Shown piece after piece: positions 51,764-59,916 of a DNA stretch of 64,000 nucleotides. A model generated the notes under the pieces. The model saw nothing but the letters and a program-made list of their open reading frames with translations, was not told the origin of the DNA and did no database searches. The position numbers were made by a program, and so were the translations under genes. This DNA is from CAZSDU01 sp964429135 (GTDB lineage Bacteria; Bacteroidota; Bacteroidia; Bacteroidales; FEN-979). The DNA lies in contig CAYSAU010000003.1 in assembly GCA_964429135.1 (NCBI GenBank), forward strand, positions 62,001 to 126,000, in the 5' to 3' direction. Each line of letters begins with the position of its first letter. Position 1 is the stretch's first letter.

Positions 51764-52694
51764 ACGGCAGTAACTTGGGCACTTTTTCCTGGTAGGTATG
51801 ATAATCCTTTTTCCTGACAAGCATTCTCTTTTCAATCATGGGAATACTGATCAAAACAAACATCAGGGTAATCAGGACAGGTCCCAAGATGACCCACCAG
51901 AAAGCCGGATTGGCAGCCAGTGCAAATAAATATAAACCCCACCAGAAACAAATCTCCCCGAGGTAATTGGGATGCCGGCAAAAGGACCAAAATTTCAGGG
52001 TCATGGTTTTTCCAACTTCCTGATTCGTCAAGATAAATTTCCGCAATTGTCTGTCGGCCCCTGCTTCCCACCAAATGGCAAAACCCGTCAGCAAAATAGC
52101 AAGGACGTCAAGCATACGAAAGGGATAAATACTTTTTGTCATGGTCACCCAGATCGAGAGACTTCCGGCAAAAACCATCAGGGCGGGAAATAAATGAATC
52201 CCAAAATAACTGACCAGCCAATAAATCTTTCCTGATTTTTTCCTCAAATCCGAATAACGCCAGTCCTCCTGCTTCAATCCCTTCCAGGATCTCAGGAAAT
52301 TCCAGGTGAGACGAATCCCATAGATCAAAATAAGGATCATTAAAATAAGTTTCCGCGTGAAATCAAACCAATGCCCAGTCACCAGGGTAGCATCACAAGC
52401 AATTCCCGACCATTTCCCGGGAATCAGCGACCAGTATCCCGGACCGGTTCCAGTATCAAGCATCCAAAAATAGGCAGCAAAAAGGACAGGGGCTACACTC
52501 CAATATGGGTCGAATACACTGGAGTTGTTGAAATCTACCGACCCCAGGAAAATTATGGTAACCGCCAGGCCGACAGCAATAAGACTTTTGATTAGCAATG
52601 GATAATCATTCACGGAACTGACAAAAAATGCAAGACCGAAGGCCATGGTATAAACCAATAACAGAACAAGTCGTCCTTTAAGTTTTTCCGTCAT
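51744..52694 (-). CDS. DUF1295 membrane protein (steroid 5-alpha-reductase-like fold, 316 aa)
   Basis: Polytopic membrane protein with about 7-8 hydrophobic segments. The family signature GIRLTWNFLRSWKGLKQEDWRY and the C-terminal FWSFCRHPNYLGEICFWWGL place it in DUF1295, related to 3-oxo-5-alpha-steroid 4-dehydrogenases and isoprenylcysteine methyltransferases. The substrate is unknown. It lies 6 bp after the ABC exporter gene, so probably in one operon. Its last 20 bp overlap the end of the convergent PBP4-like gene. Confidence 0.88.
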   Translation of the reverse strand: MTEKLKGRLVLLLVYTMAFGLAFFVSSVNDYPLLIKSLIAVGLAVTIIFLGSVDFNNSSVFDPYWSVAPVLFAAYFWMLDTGTGPGYWSLIPGKWSGIACDATLVTGHWFDFTRKLILMILILIYGIRLTWNFLRSWKGLKQEDWRYSDLRKKSGKIYWLVSYFGIHLFPALMVFAGSLSIWVTMTKSIYPFRMLDVLAILLTGFAIWWEAGADRQLRKFILTNQEVGKTMTLKFWSFCRHPNYLGEICFWWGLYLFALAANPAFWWVILGPVLITLMFVLISIPMIEKRMLVRKKDYHTYQEKVPKLLPFIFRPF

Positions 52695-52700
52695 AACAAA

Positions 52701-54539
52701 TTAAAGAAAGGATTGTAAGTCGTATAATTTGCGATAAACACCGTTCTTTTCAAGCAGATCAGGGTGTGTTCCTCTTTCCATCAGTTCTCCGTTTTGCATC
52801 ACGATGATCTCATCAGCAAACTGTATGGTGGAAAGCCTGTGGGCAATGACGATGGAGGTGCGATTTTTCATCAGGTTTTCAAGGGCCTGCTGTACCAGTC
52901 GCTCGGATTCTGTATCCAGGGAGGAAGTGGCTTCATCAAGGATGAGAATAGGCGGGTTTTTCAGGACAGCCCTGGCAATGCTCAAGCGCTGACGTTGCCC
53001 CCCTGAAAGCTTAGTCCCCCGGTCGGCAATATTGGTGGCATAGCCAAGTGGCATTCTTTCGATAAATTCATGGGCATTGGCAACTTTGGCAGCAGCAATC
53101 ACTTCTTCCTCCGTTGCTGAATTCATGCCAAAGGCGATATTATTGAAAACCGTATCATTGAACAGAATTGTTTCCTGTGAAACAATCCCCATCAGTCCCC
53201 TCAGATCATTGATTTTCAGATCACGGATAGGATATCCATCAATTAGTATCTCCCCGGATATACAATCATAAAATCTGGGTAGCAGGTCAACCAGGGTCGA
53301 TTTTCCGCTTCCTGAAGGACCCACCACGGCAATAGTCCTGCCTTTTGGAATGATCAGATTAACCGACCTGAGAACCGGTTCCTTCACATAGGAAAAACTA
53401 ACATTGCGGTATTCGATCTGTTGCTGAAAATCGGGCTTGGAAATAGCATCAGGTTTTTCCATTATGACTTCGGGTTCATTCAGCACTTGTTCGATACGCT
53501 CCACCGAAGCCCCTCCTTTCTGAATGTTATAGAATGCCTGGGTGATTGACTTTGCCGGCGGGATCACCTGAGAAAAGATCACCAAGTAAACCAGGAAAAC
53601 CGAGGCGCTGAGCAGGTTTCCAGGAGTAAAAACAAGTTGACCACCATACCAGAGCACGGCAGTTAAGACTACAGCTCCAAGAAATTCGCTAAGGGGGGAA
53701 GCCAGGTCCCGTTTACGATACAATCCAACCATGAGCCGGGTATAGTCCTGATTGGTTTTCTGAAAACGGAAATCGGCAAAATCAATGGCATTGAAAGCTT
53801 TGATAATCCGTAAACCAGAAATGGTTTCTTCAATCATGGATAGGATAAAACCCATTTTTTTCTGACCCTTAGCTGAACTGCGTTTTAAACTTTTCCCGAT
53901 CCGACCAATAAAAAAGGCGCTGATCGGGAGTATAATCAGGACATATAAGGTCAGGGTCGGACTGATTACAAAAAGGGTGATCAGATAAAACAAGATCTGA
54001 ATGGGATCCCTGAAAATCATTTCGAGGGAACTCATGATCGACCATTCCACTTCCTGTACATCTGAGGTCATCCTTGAAATAATATCCCCTTTCTTCTGCT
54101 CATTATAAAAGGATAAGGGGAGAATGAGGATCTTTTTATAGAGTTTGTTCCGGATATCTTTCACCACCCCGTTGCGGACTTCCGCAAGGAAAAACATAGC
54201 CATATACCGGAAAAGGTTGCGAAGAAAAAACAGGGTGATTACTGCTATCCCGATATATACCAGCATCTTTTTCTCCCCGTACACATCAATCATCCTGCCG
54301 AAAACATAGTAAAAATTCTCCCTGATGGATTCCCCGGTAATGGTATGTAAATTTGAGAAATCAAGGGGTGGAGGAGCAACCGGCCGCTTGGTCCGCTGAA
54401 AAAGCATATCGATGACCGGTATGAAAAGGGTAAAAGAAACCAGGGAAAACAATACCGACAGAATATTAAACAATATATTCAGTGAGGCATTGCCCCAGTA
54501 TGGAATAGCATACCGAAGAACTTTAAAAAGGTTTTTCAT
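52701..54539 (-). CDS. ABC transporter, fused permease and ATPase (MsbA-like, 612 aa)
   Basis: Half-transporter with six membrane helices in the N-terminal 340 residues, including the RISRMTSDVQEVEW-type coupling region. The ATPase part has Walker A GPSGSGKSTLVD, the signature LSGGQRQRLSIARA, Walker B ILILDEATSSLDT and the H-loop IVIAHRLST. A dimer likely exports a lipid or lipid-linked molecule, as MsbA does with lipid A; substrate not proven. A -7 box (TATCTTTG, 54545-54552, minus) abuts the start codon. Confidence 0.94.
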   Translation of the reverse strand: MKNLFKVLRYAIPYWGNASLNILFNILSVLFSLVSFTLFIPVIDMLFQRTKRPVAPPPLDFSNLHTITGESIRENFYYVFGRMIDVYGEKKMLVYIGIAVITLFFLRNLFRYMAMFFLAEVRNGVVKDIRNKLYKKILILPLSFYNEQKKGDIISRMTSDVQEVEWSIMSSLEMIFRDPIQILFYLITLFVISPTLTLYVLIILPISAFFIGRIGKSLKRSSAKGQKKMGFILSMIEETISGLRIIKAFNAIDFADFRFQKTNQDYTRLMVGLYRKRDLASPLSEFLGAVVLTAVLWYGGQLVFTPGNLLSASVFLVYLVIFSQVIPPAKSITQAFYNIQKGGASVERIEQVLNEPEVIMEKPDAISKPDFQQQIEYRNVSFSYVKEPVLRSVNLIIPKGRTIAVVGPSGSGKSTLVDLLPRFYDCISGEILIDGYPIRDLKINDLRGLMGIVSQETILFNDTVFNNIAFGMNSATEEEVIAAAKVANAHEFIERMPLGYATNIADRGTKLSGGQRQRLSIARAVLKNPPILILDEATSSLDTESERLVQQALENLMKNRTSIVIAHRLSTIQFADEIIVMQNGELMERGTHPDLLEKNGVYRKLYDLQSFL

Positions 54540-54544
54540 CCTTG

Positions 54545-54552
54545 CAAAGATA
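54545..54552 (-). promoter_or_regulatory. Promoter -7 box (TATCTTTG), minus strand
   Basis: Fits TAnnTTTG, only about 5 bp ahead of the ABC exporter ATG, so the transcript would have almost no leader. Confidence 0.5.
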
Positions 54553-54584
54553 AATTAATTCATGATCAGCATTGTGGAATTTCC

Positions 54585-54592
54585 TAATTTTG
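54585..54592 (+). promoter_or_regulatory. Promoter -7 box (TAATTTTG) of rbfA
   Basis: Fits TAnnTTTG and ends just 1-4 bp before the two possible rbfA ATGs (54594 and 54597), which points to a leaderless or very short leader transcript. Confidence 0.5.
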
Positions 54593-54593
54593 C

Positions 54594-54935
54594 ATGATGG
54601 AATCCACGCGTCAGCAAAAAATAGCAAGACTGATCCAGAAGGAAATGGGATTACTGTTTCAACAGGAATTTCAGAGCATTTGTTCAGGCGCTCTGGTCAC
54701 TGTAACCAAAACCAGTATTACCAGTGATCTGTCCCTGGCCAGAATCCACCTTAGTTTATTCGCCACCAACGACAAGGAAAATCTGCTTGAAAACATCCGG
54801 AAACATAACAAGGAAATCCGTCACCATTTAGGGAAACGCGTGCACAATCAGTTGCGCATCATCCCGGAACTTCAGTTTTTACTGGATGATTCCCTGGATT
54901 ATATTGACAATATTGACCAATTGTTAAAAAGTTAG
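54594..54935 (+). CDS. rbfA: Ribosome-binding factor A
   Basis: Cold-shock and 30S-maturation factor that binds near the 16S 5' region. 113 residues (or 112 from the second ATG at 54597, which fits the promoter position better). Family segments: TRQQKIARLIQKEMGLLFQ at the start, ITSDLSLARIHLSLF, RHHLGKRVHNQLRIIPELQF and a final DDSLDYIDNID. It leads a group with a methyltransferase and a LolC/E-like permease, the usual rbfA-lolC neighbourhood in Bacteroidota. Confidence 0.95.
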   Translation: MMESTRQQKIARLIQKEMGLLFQQEFQSICSGALVTVTKTSITSDLSLARIHLSLFATNDKENLLENIRKHNKEIRHHLGKRVHNQLRIIPELQFLLDDSLDYIDNIDQLLKS

Positions 54936-54969
54936 ATAGTCGGTAAACTGGTGAGCTAATAATCCTTAT

Positions 54970-55791
54970 ATGCAATATGATCCGATCAAAAAGAGCCTTG
55001 GTAAAGTTTTTAACCAGTCTCCTGTACTGAGAAAATTCTTCTACCACCTTCTTGACCTGCTTTTGTTACGGGCATGGCATGTAAAAAAGGAAATTAAGCT
55101 TTGGGTGAGCTCGCGCAAATTCCATAAGGAATCTCGTATAGCCATGCTGGATGCAGGTTCCGGTTTCGGACAATATACTTATTTCTTGTCCGGATTAAGC
55201 CCAAAATGGTTTGTGGACGCGGTGGATGTCAAAGAGGAGCAAATTGCTGATTGTAGAAATTTTTTTACCCATATTAAACGTTCCAATGTGATGTTTGAAA
55301 AAGCTGATCTGACCAGGTTTTCCAAACCCGATAAATTCGATTTTATCTTATCTGTCGATGTTATGGAACACATTCAGGAAGATGAAGCTGTTTTCAGGAA
55401 TTTTTATGATTCCCTGACCCAGGATGGGCTTCTACTGATCTCTACTCCCTCTGATCAGGGAGGGTCAGATGTTCACGATCATGGTCATGACACCTCTTTT
55501 ATTGACGAACATGTAAGGGATGGTTATTCCGTGGTTGAAATTCAGGAAAAACTGAAGCGGGCAGGTTTCTTCAGGACGGAAGCACGTTTCACCTATGGCA
55601 AACCCGGTCATCTGGGATGGAAAATATCCATGAAATATCCCATTCAGGCATTGAACCTTACAAAAGCATTTTTTCTGATTCTCCCCTTTTATTACCTGCT
55701 TACCTTTCCCCTTGTGTTGGTCCTAAATCTGCTGGATACCCGTATGCATCATACCCGGGGAAGCGGATTATTGGTAAAAGCCTGGAAGTGA
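54970..55791 (+). CDS. SAM-dependent methyltransferase, class I (273 aa)
   Basis: The SAM loop reads MLDAGSGFGQYTYFLSG (residues about 59-75), with acidic partner VDAVDVKEEQ and the post-I/IV region DFILSVDVMEHIQED. The C-terminal 60 residues contain a strongly hydrophobic segment (FFLILPFYYLLTFPLVLVLN), so it may act at the membrane, perhaps on a lipid or quinone. Substrate unknown. Its stop overlaps the start of the permease (TGATG), indicating coupling. Confidence 0.85.
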   Translation: MQYDPIKKSLGKVFNQSPVLRKFFYHLLDLLLLRAWHVKKEIKLWVSSRKFHKESRIAMLDAGSGFGQYTYFLSGLSPKWFVDAVDVKEEQIADCRNFFTHIKRSNVMFEKADLTRFSKPDKFDFILSVDVMEHIQEDEAVFRNFYDSLTQDGLLLISTPSDQGGSDVHDHGHDTSFIDEHVRDGYSVVEIQEKLKRAGFFRTEARFTYGKPGHLGWKISMKYPIQALNLTKAFFLILPFYYLLTFPLVLVLNLLDTRMHHTRGSGLLVKAWK

Positions 55792-57026
55792 TGAATTTTC
55801 CTTTTTATATCGCAAGACGTTACCTCGTATCGAGGAAATCCCATAACATCATCAATATTATTTCCGGCATCTCTGTCCTCGGAGTTTTGATCGGAACCAT
55901 GGCACTGATCATCGTTCTTTCTGTATTCAATGGTTTTGAAAAACTGGTGATCTCACTGTTCAATGCATTCAATCCCGATCTGGTCGTTTCTGTTAAAGAA
56001 GGGAAAACTTTTACTCCTTCTGAATCCGAAATGGACCAAATCCGTCACATACGGGGAGTGGTTTCCCTCGCCCAGATCATTGAAGAAAATGCCTTATTAA
56101 AGTATAAAGAAAAACAAACCGTGGTCACCCTTAAAGGCGTCAGCCCGGAATTTTGCCTGAGAAGCGGAATCGATTCTATGATGTCGGAGGGAAAATTCAT
56201 CCTGGAGGACAAGGACCGGGATTATGCCGTACTTGGATATGGTGTCGCTTATTTACTTGGGGCCAATATCCATGATTACTTGAATCCTATCTCCGTTTTT
56301 GTTCCAAGTCGTTCCGCTTCTTTGACCATGGGAATGGAAAATGCTTTTACGGAAGACATTATTTTCCCTTCCGGGTTTTTTTCCATTCAACAAGATTATG
56401 ATGGTAAATATATTTTGCTTCCCTTGAGGTTTGTAAGGAAACTTCTGGACTATGACCAGGAAGTGACAGCCCTCGAGATCAATCTCAGTAAGGGAACTGA
56501 TCCGGAAAAAGTCAGGGAATCCGTACAAGATATCATGGGACAGAACTTTAGGGTCAAAAACCGTTTTCAGCAGCAGGAGCTGCTGTATCAGATCATGAAA
56601 TCAGAGAAATGGGCCATTTTCCTTATCCTGACCTTTATCCTGATCATTGCCACATTCAATATGGTGGGGTCACTGTCTATGCTGGTCCTGGACAAGAAAA
56701 AAGATATGGTCATCCTGAAAAGTCTGGGAGCCAGAAAAAAAACGATCCAAAGGATCTTCCTCGGTGAAGGATTTCTTATCACCCTTACCGGAGCCCTAGC
56801 CGGCTTAATCCTGGGCGGACTGGTTTGCTGGCTTCAGATCAGGTTCGGTATTATCCACATGGGTTCTCCCGATAGTACTTTTGTGGTGGACAGATACCCG
56901 GTTCACATGCAGGCACTTGACTTTATTTATGTTTTCCTGACTGTGATCGGGATCGGAATACTCGCTTCCATATATACTGTTTACAATATCCGAAAGATCG
57001 ACACCCGTGTGGTTGAACCATCTTAA
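55791..57026 (+). CDS. Lipoprotein-release ABC permease (LolC/E, FtsX-like)
   Basis: The start at 55791 (MNFPFYIARRYLVSRKSHN) overlaps the methyltransferase stop; the longer frame upstream runs through that gene and is rejected. 411 residues with the N-terminal helix ISGISVLGVLIGTMALIIVL, a large periplasmic MacB-like domain, and three C-terminal FtsX helices (WAIFLILTFILIIATFNMVG, GEGFLITLTGALAGLILGG, and YVFLTVIGIGILASIYTVYN). Likely part of a LolCDE-type exporter moving lipoproteins towards the outer membrane; no ATPase is nearby. End of the rbfA operon. Confidence 0.92.
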   Translation: MNFPFYIARRYLVSRKSHNIINIISGISVLGVLIGTMALIIVLSVFNGFEKLVISLFNAFNPDLVVSVKEGKTFTPSESEMDQIRHIRGVVSLAQIIEENALLKYKEKQTVVTLKGVSPEFCLRSGIDSMMSEGKFILEDKDRDYAVLGYGVAYLLGANIHDYLNPISVFVPSRSASLTMGMENAFTEDIIFPSGFFSIQQDYDGKYILLPLRFVRKLLDYDQEVTALEINLSKGTDPEKVRESVQDIMGQNFRVKNRFQQQELLYQIMKSEKWAIFLILTFILIIATFNMVGSLSMLVLDKKKDMVILKSLGARKKTIQRIFLGEGFLITLTGALAGLILGGLVCWLQIRFGIIHMGSPDSTFVVDRYPVHMQALDFIYVFLTVIGIGILASIYTVYNIRKIDTRVVEPS

Positions 57027-57065
57027 ACCTCAAATCTTTTTAAATAATTTGTTATAGAAATTACA

Positions 57066-57073
57066 TAACTTTG
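57066..57073 (+). promoter_or_regulatory. Promoter -7 box (TAACTTTG) of the gingipain-like pair
   Basis: Perfect TAnnTTTG, 41 bp before the ATG at 57115. A TTTG lies upstream (57048-57051), but the gap of 14 bp is short. Confidence 0.6.
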
Positions 57074-57114
57074 TATGCTCAATTTCTGCTTTAAAAACTA
57101 ATAACAAACTTTTT

Positions 57115-59901
57115 ATGAGAAAATTTTTCCCTCTTTTCATCACCTTGATTTTCATCTTTATATCAAGCGTATCTGCGGGTGATTTTGCCATTAACAACGG
57201 GAAAACCGAAGTGAAATTCAAGACCGGGTCAAACCAGCAACTTTCTTTCTCCAGCCGGATTTCCTCCCTCTCCTTTCGTAACATCAGTACCCCTGAAGGA
57301 AGCTTTACTCAGCTTTCTGTTGACGGTTACGGATACAGCAATTCCGTTGGCAACCCTGCCCTTCCCGAATACGGAAGATTAATTGAAGTACCATTCCAGG
57401 CTGAGTTCGAGATCCTCATTACCCGTCAGGAATTCCGGGAATATACATTTTCCCAAATCGGAATTGAGTTTCCCATCTTGCCAGCCCAGGAATCCGTTGC
57501 GAAAAATGCAGATCCCGATAATATCCCTTTTCAGGTTAATGAGAACACTTATGGGTCTGATCAATGGTTAGGTAACGATCTGGTCAGTGTCAGTCCGGTC
57601 GGTATCATGCGGTCTGTCAGACTCGCCAGGATTGATATTGCTGCAGTGCAATATAACCCGTTATTAAAGAAGTTAAGGATTTATGACAATATTGAAGTGA
57701 CCATTGTTTTCAGGCATGCAGACCAGCTTGTTACCAACCGGATGAAACAGCAATACACCTCCATTTATTTTAACAATCTTTACCATCAGTTGCCCAATTA
57801 TTCTCCTCCTGCCGATTCGATCATCACTGACAGTCCCGTGACTTATGTCATCGTTTCCCCGCCCATGTTCAGGGACTCTCTCCAGCGTTTTATCCGGTGG
57901 AAAATTCAAAAAGGTTATCATGTCATCCAGGCCTATACCGATGATCCCGCTGTCGGAAATACCGCGTCATCTATCAAAGCCTATCTGACAGACCTATATC
58001 ATAATCCCCCAGCCGGATACGAGCCCCATACTTTTGTGCTGATCGTAGGGGATGTCGCACAGATTCCTCCCTCCTCCAACAGCGGACAACCCACCGACCT
58101 GAGGTATTGTGAATATACCGGGGACAATATCCCGGAAGCATTTTACGGAAGGTTTTCGGCAACCAATGCAACCCAATTGAAAGCCTATATTGATAAAACC
58201 CTGGAATATGAACAATATGCATTCCCCGATGATTCTTTCCTGAATGAAGCTGTAATGGTTTCCGGATACGATGCCGGAGGTAACGGGCTGACTTATGGCA
58301 ACGGCCAAATCAATTATGGTACCAATTATTATTTTAATGCTGCGCATGGGCTTCTTTCCCATATTTATCTTCAGCCTGAACCTTCCAGTGCGAATTATTC
58401 CATGGAACTCAGGGGGAATATATCCGACGGAGTTGCTTATGCCAATTATACCGCCCATGGATCTGTGAGCGGATGGGCTGATCCATCCTTTACCATCGCC
58501 AATATTCCTGCGCTACAAAATGAACATAAATATTCATTGATGGTTGGTAATTGCTGTGTCACTTCCACCTTTACCCAGACCTGCTTTGCGGAAGAAATCA
58601 CCCGGACTCCTAAAAAAGGAGCTTTGGGTTATATCGGAGCTTCTAATAATTCCTATTGGGATGAAGATTACTGGTGGGGAGTCGGATATAAAAATGTTAG
58701 CACGAACCCGCCTTATAATGCCACAAAACTGGGAGCCTACGATGTTACTTTCCATGATCACGGTGAACCTACTGCCAAATGGTATCTAACCATGGGACAA
58801 ATGATTGTCGGAGGGAATATGGCCGTAGAGCAATCCAATTCATCCATGAAAAAATACTATTGGGAAATCTATAATCTCATGGGAGACCCTTCACTTATGG
58901 TCTACTTCTCTGTTCCCCCTGCACTTACTGCCACTTACCCCGAAATGGTGGCAGAAGGAGTCACGGACATTTCCATTTTAACTGAACCCTGGGCTTATGT
59001 CGCCCTGTCCATCAAGGACACCATCCTGCTTGCTGCTCAGTGTGCCGATTCAAGTGGCCTGGTAAACCTTTCATTCGATCCGGTGACCGATGTTGAAGGG
59101 ATCAGTATTTCTATTTGTAAACAAAACCGCCGTCCCATTCTTGATTCTATCATGGTTGAACCTTTTACGGTCATCGCATCCATCAGCCCGGACAATATCT
59201 GCCAGCATGACACAGCCTTCCTTTCTGCCGAGGTCAGCGGAGGATCCGGAAGTTATACCTATTCGTGGAGCCCCTCCACTTATCTTAATGATCCAAGCCT
59301 TCCCAATCCAATTTCAGTACCGGAAGATAGCATCACTTATACCCTGACTGTCAACGATGGAGTACATAGTGTTACTTCTTTGCCGAAATCCCTTGGCGTC
59401 GGGTTACGCCCCTATGCTCCGGTGATTACCCTACAGGGAGATTCCCTGGTGTCGAATGTTTCTGAAGGCAATCAATGGTACCGCTATGGAGAACCCATTC
59501 CTTTTGCCAATGGGGCCTCTTTCACCCCAACAATAAGCGGAGACTATTACGATATCATCATCGATACAAATTTTAGCTGTAGTTCTCTCCCGTCAAATAC
59601 CATCCCCTATTACTTTTCTAATGCCGAAGAACTGAACCTTAAGGAAGACGTGATGATCTATCCAAATCCCGTACGGAATGAATTTACGGTTTCTTATACC
59701 CTAGTAAAAACTACCCCGGTACGCATCAGTCTGATGGATCAAATGGGGAAAGAAATACTCGTATTGACAGACCTGAACAACCAGTTTTCCGGTAAATATG
59801 AGGTCAGTGTCAACTGCAATAACCTTATCCCGGGTTTTTATTTCTGTAAAATATTGACCGACTCAAACAACCTTGTTAAGAAAATTTTGATCTTACAATA
59901 A
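57115..59901 (+). CDS. Gingipain-like T9SS cysteine protease (C25 family), copy 1 (928 aa)
   Basis: Signal peptide to about residue 21. A propeptide precedes the mature C25 domain, which begins about residue 240 (TYVIVSPPMF). The catalytic His is probably H448 in ANYTAHGSVSGWADP, and the Cys is C481 in VGNCCVTSTFTQTCFAE, aligned with the gingipain site. A PKD/Ig-like module (SGGSGSYTYSWSPS) follows, and the C-terminus is a T9SS sorting domain (MIYPNPVRNEFTVSY...FYFCKILTDS). It should be exported to the surface to degrade proteins. A second C25 gene follows after 15 bp. Confidence 0.9.
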   Translation: MRKFFPLFITLIFIFISSVSAGDFAINNGKTEVKFKTGSNQQLSFSSRISSLSFRNISTPEGSFTQLSVDGYGYSNSVGNPALPEYGRLIEVPFQAEFEILITRQEFREYTFSQIGIEFPILPAQESVAKNADPDNIPFQVNENTYGSDQWLGNDLVSVSPVGIMRSVRLARIDIAAVQYNPLLKKLRIYDNIEVTIVFRHADQLVTNRMKQQYTSIYFNNLYHQLPNYSPPADSIITDSPVTYVIVSPPMFRDSLQRFIRWKIQKGYHVIQAYTDDPAVGNTASSIKAYLTDLYHNPPAGYEPHTFVLIVGDVAQIPPSSNSGQPTDLRYCEYTGDNIPEAFYGRFSATNATQLKAYIDKTLEYEQYAFPDDSFLNEAVMVSGYDAGGNGLTYGNGQINYGTNYYFNAAHGLLSHIYLQPEPSSANYSMELRGNISDGVAYANYTAHGSVSGWADPSFTIANIPALQNEHKYSLMVGNCCVTSTFTQTCFAEEITRTPKKGALGYIGASNNSYWDEDYWWGVGYKNVSTNPPYNATKLGAYDVTFHDHGEPTAKWYLTMGQMIVGGNMAVEQSNSSMKKYYWEIYNLMGDPSLMVYFSVPPALTATYPEMVAEGVTDISILTEPWAYVALSIKDTILLAAQCADSSGLVNLSFDPVTDVEGISISICKQNRRPILDSIMVEPFTVIASISPDNICQHDTAFLSAEVSGGSGSYTYSWSPSTYLNDPSLPNPISVPEDSITYTLTVNDGVHSVTSLPKSLGVGLRPYAPVITLQGDSLVSNVSEGNQWYRYGEPIPFANGASFTPTISGDYYDIIIDTNFSCSSLPSNTIPYYFSNAEELNLKEDVMIYPNPVRNEFTVSYTLVKTTPVRISLMDQMGKEILVLTDLNNQFSGKYEVSVNCNNLIPGFYFCKILTDSNNLVKKILILQ

Positions 59902-59916
59902 AACCATCCGATTCAC

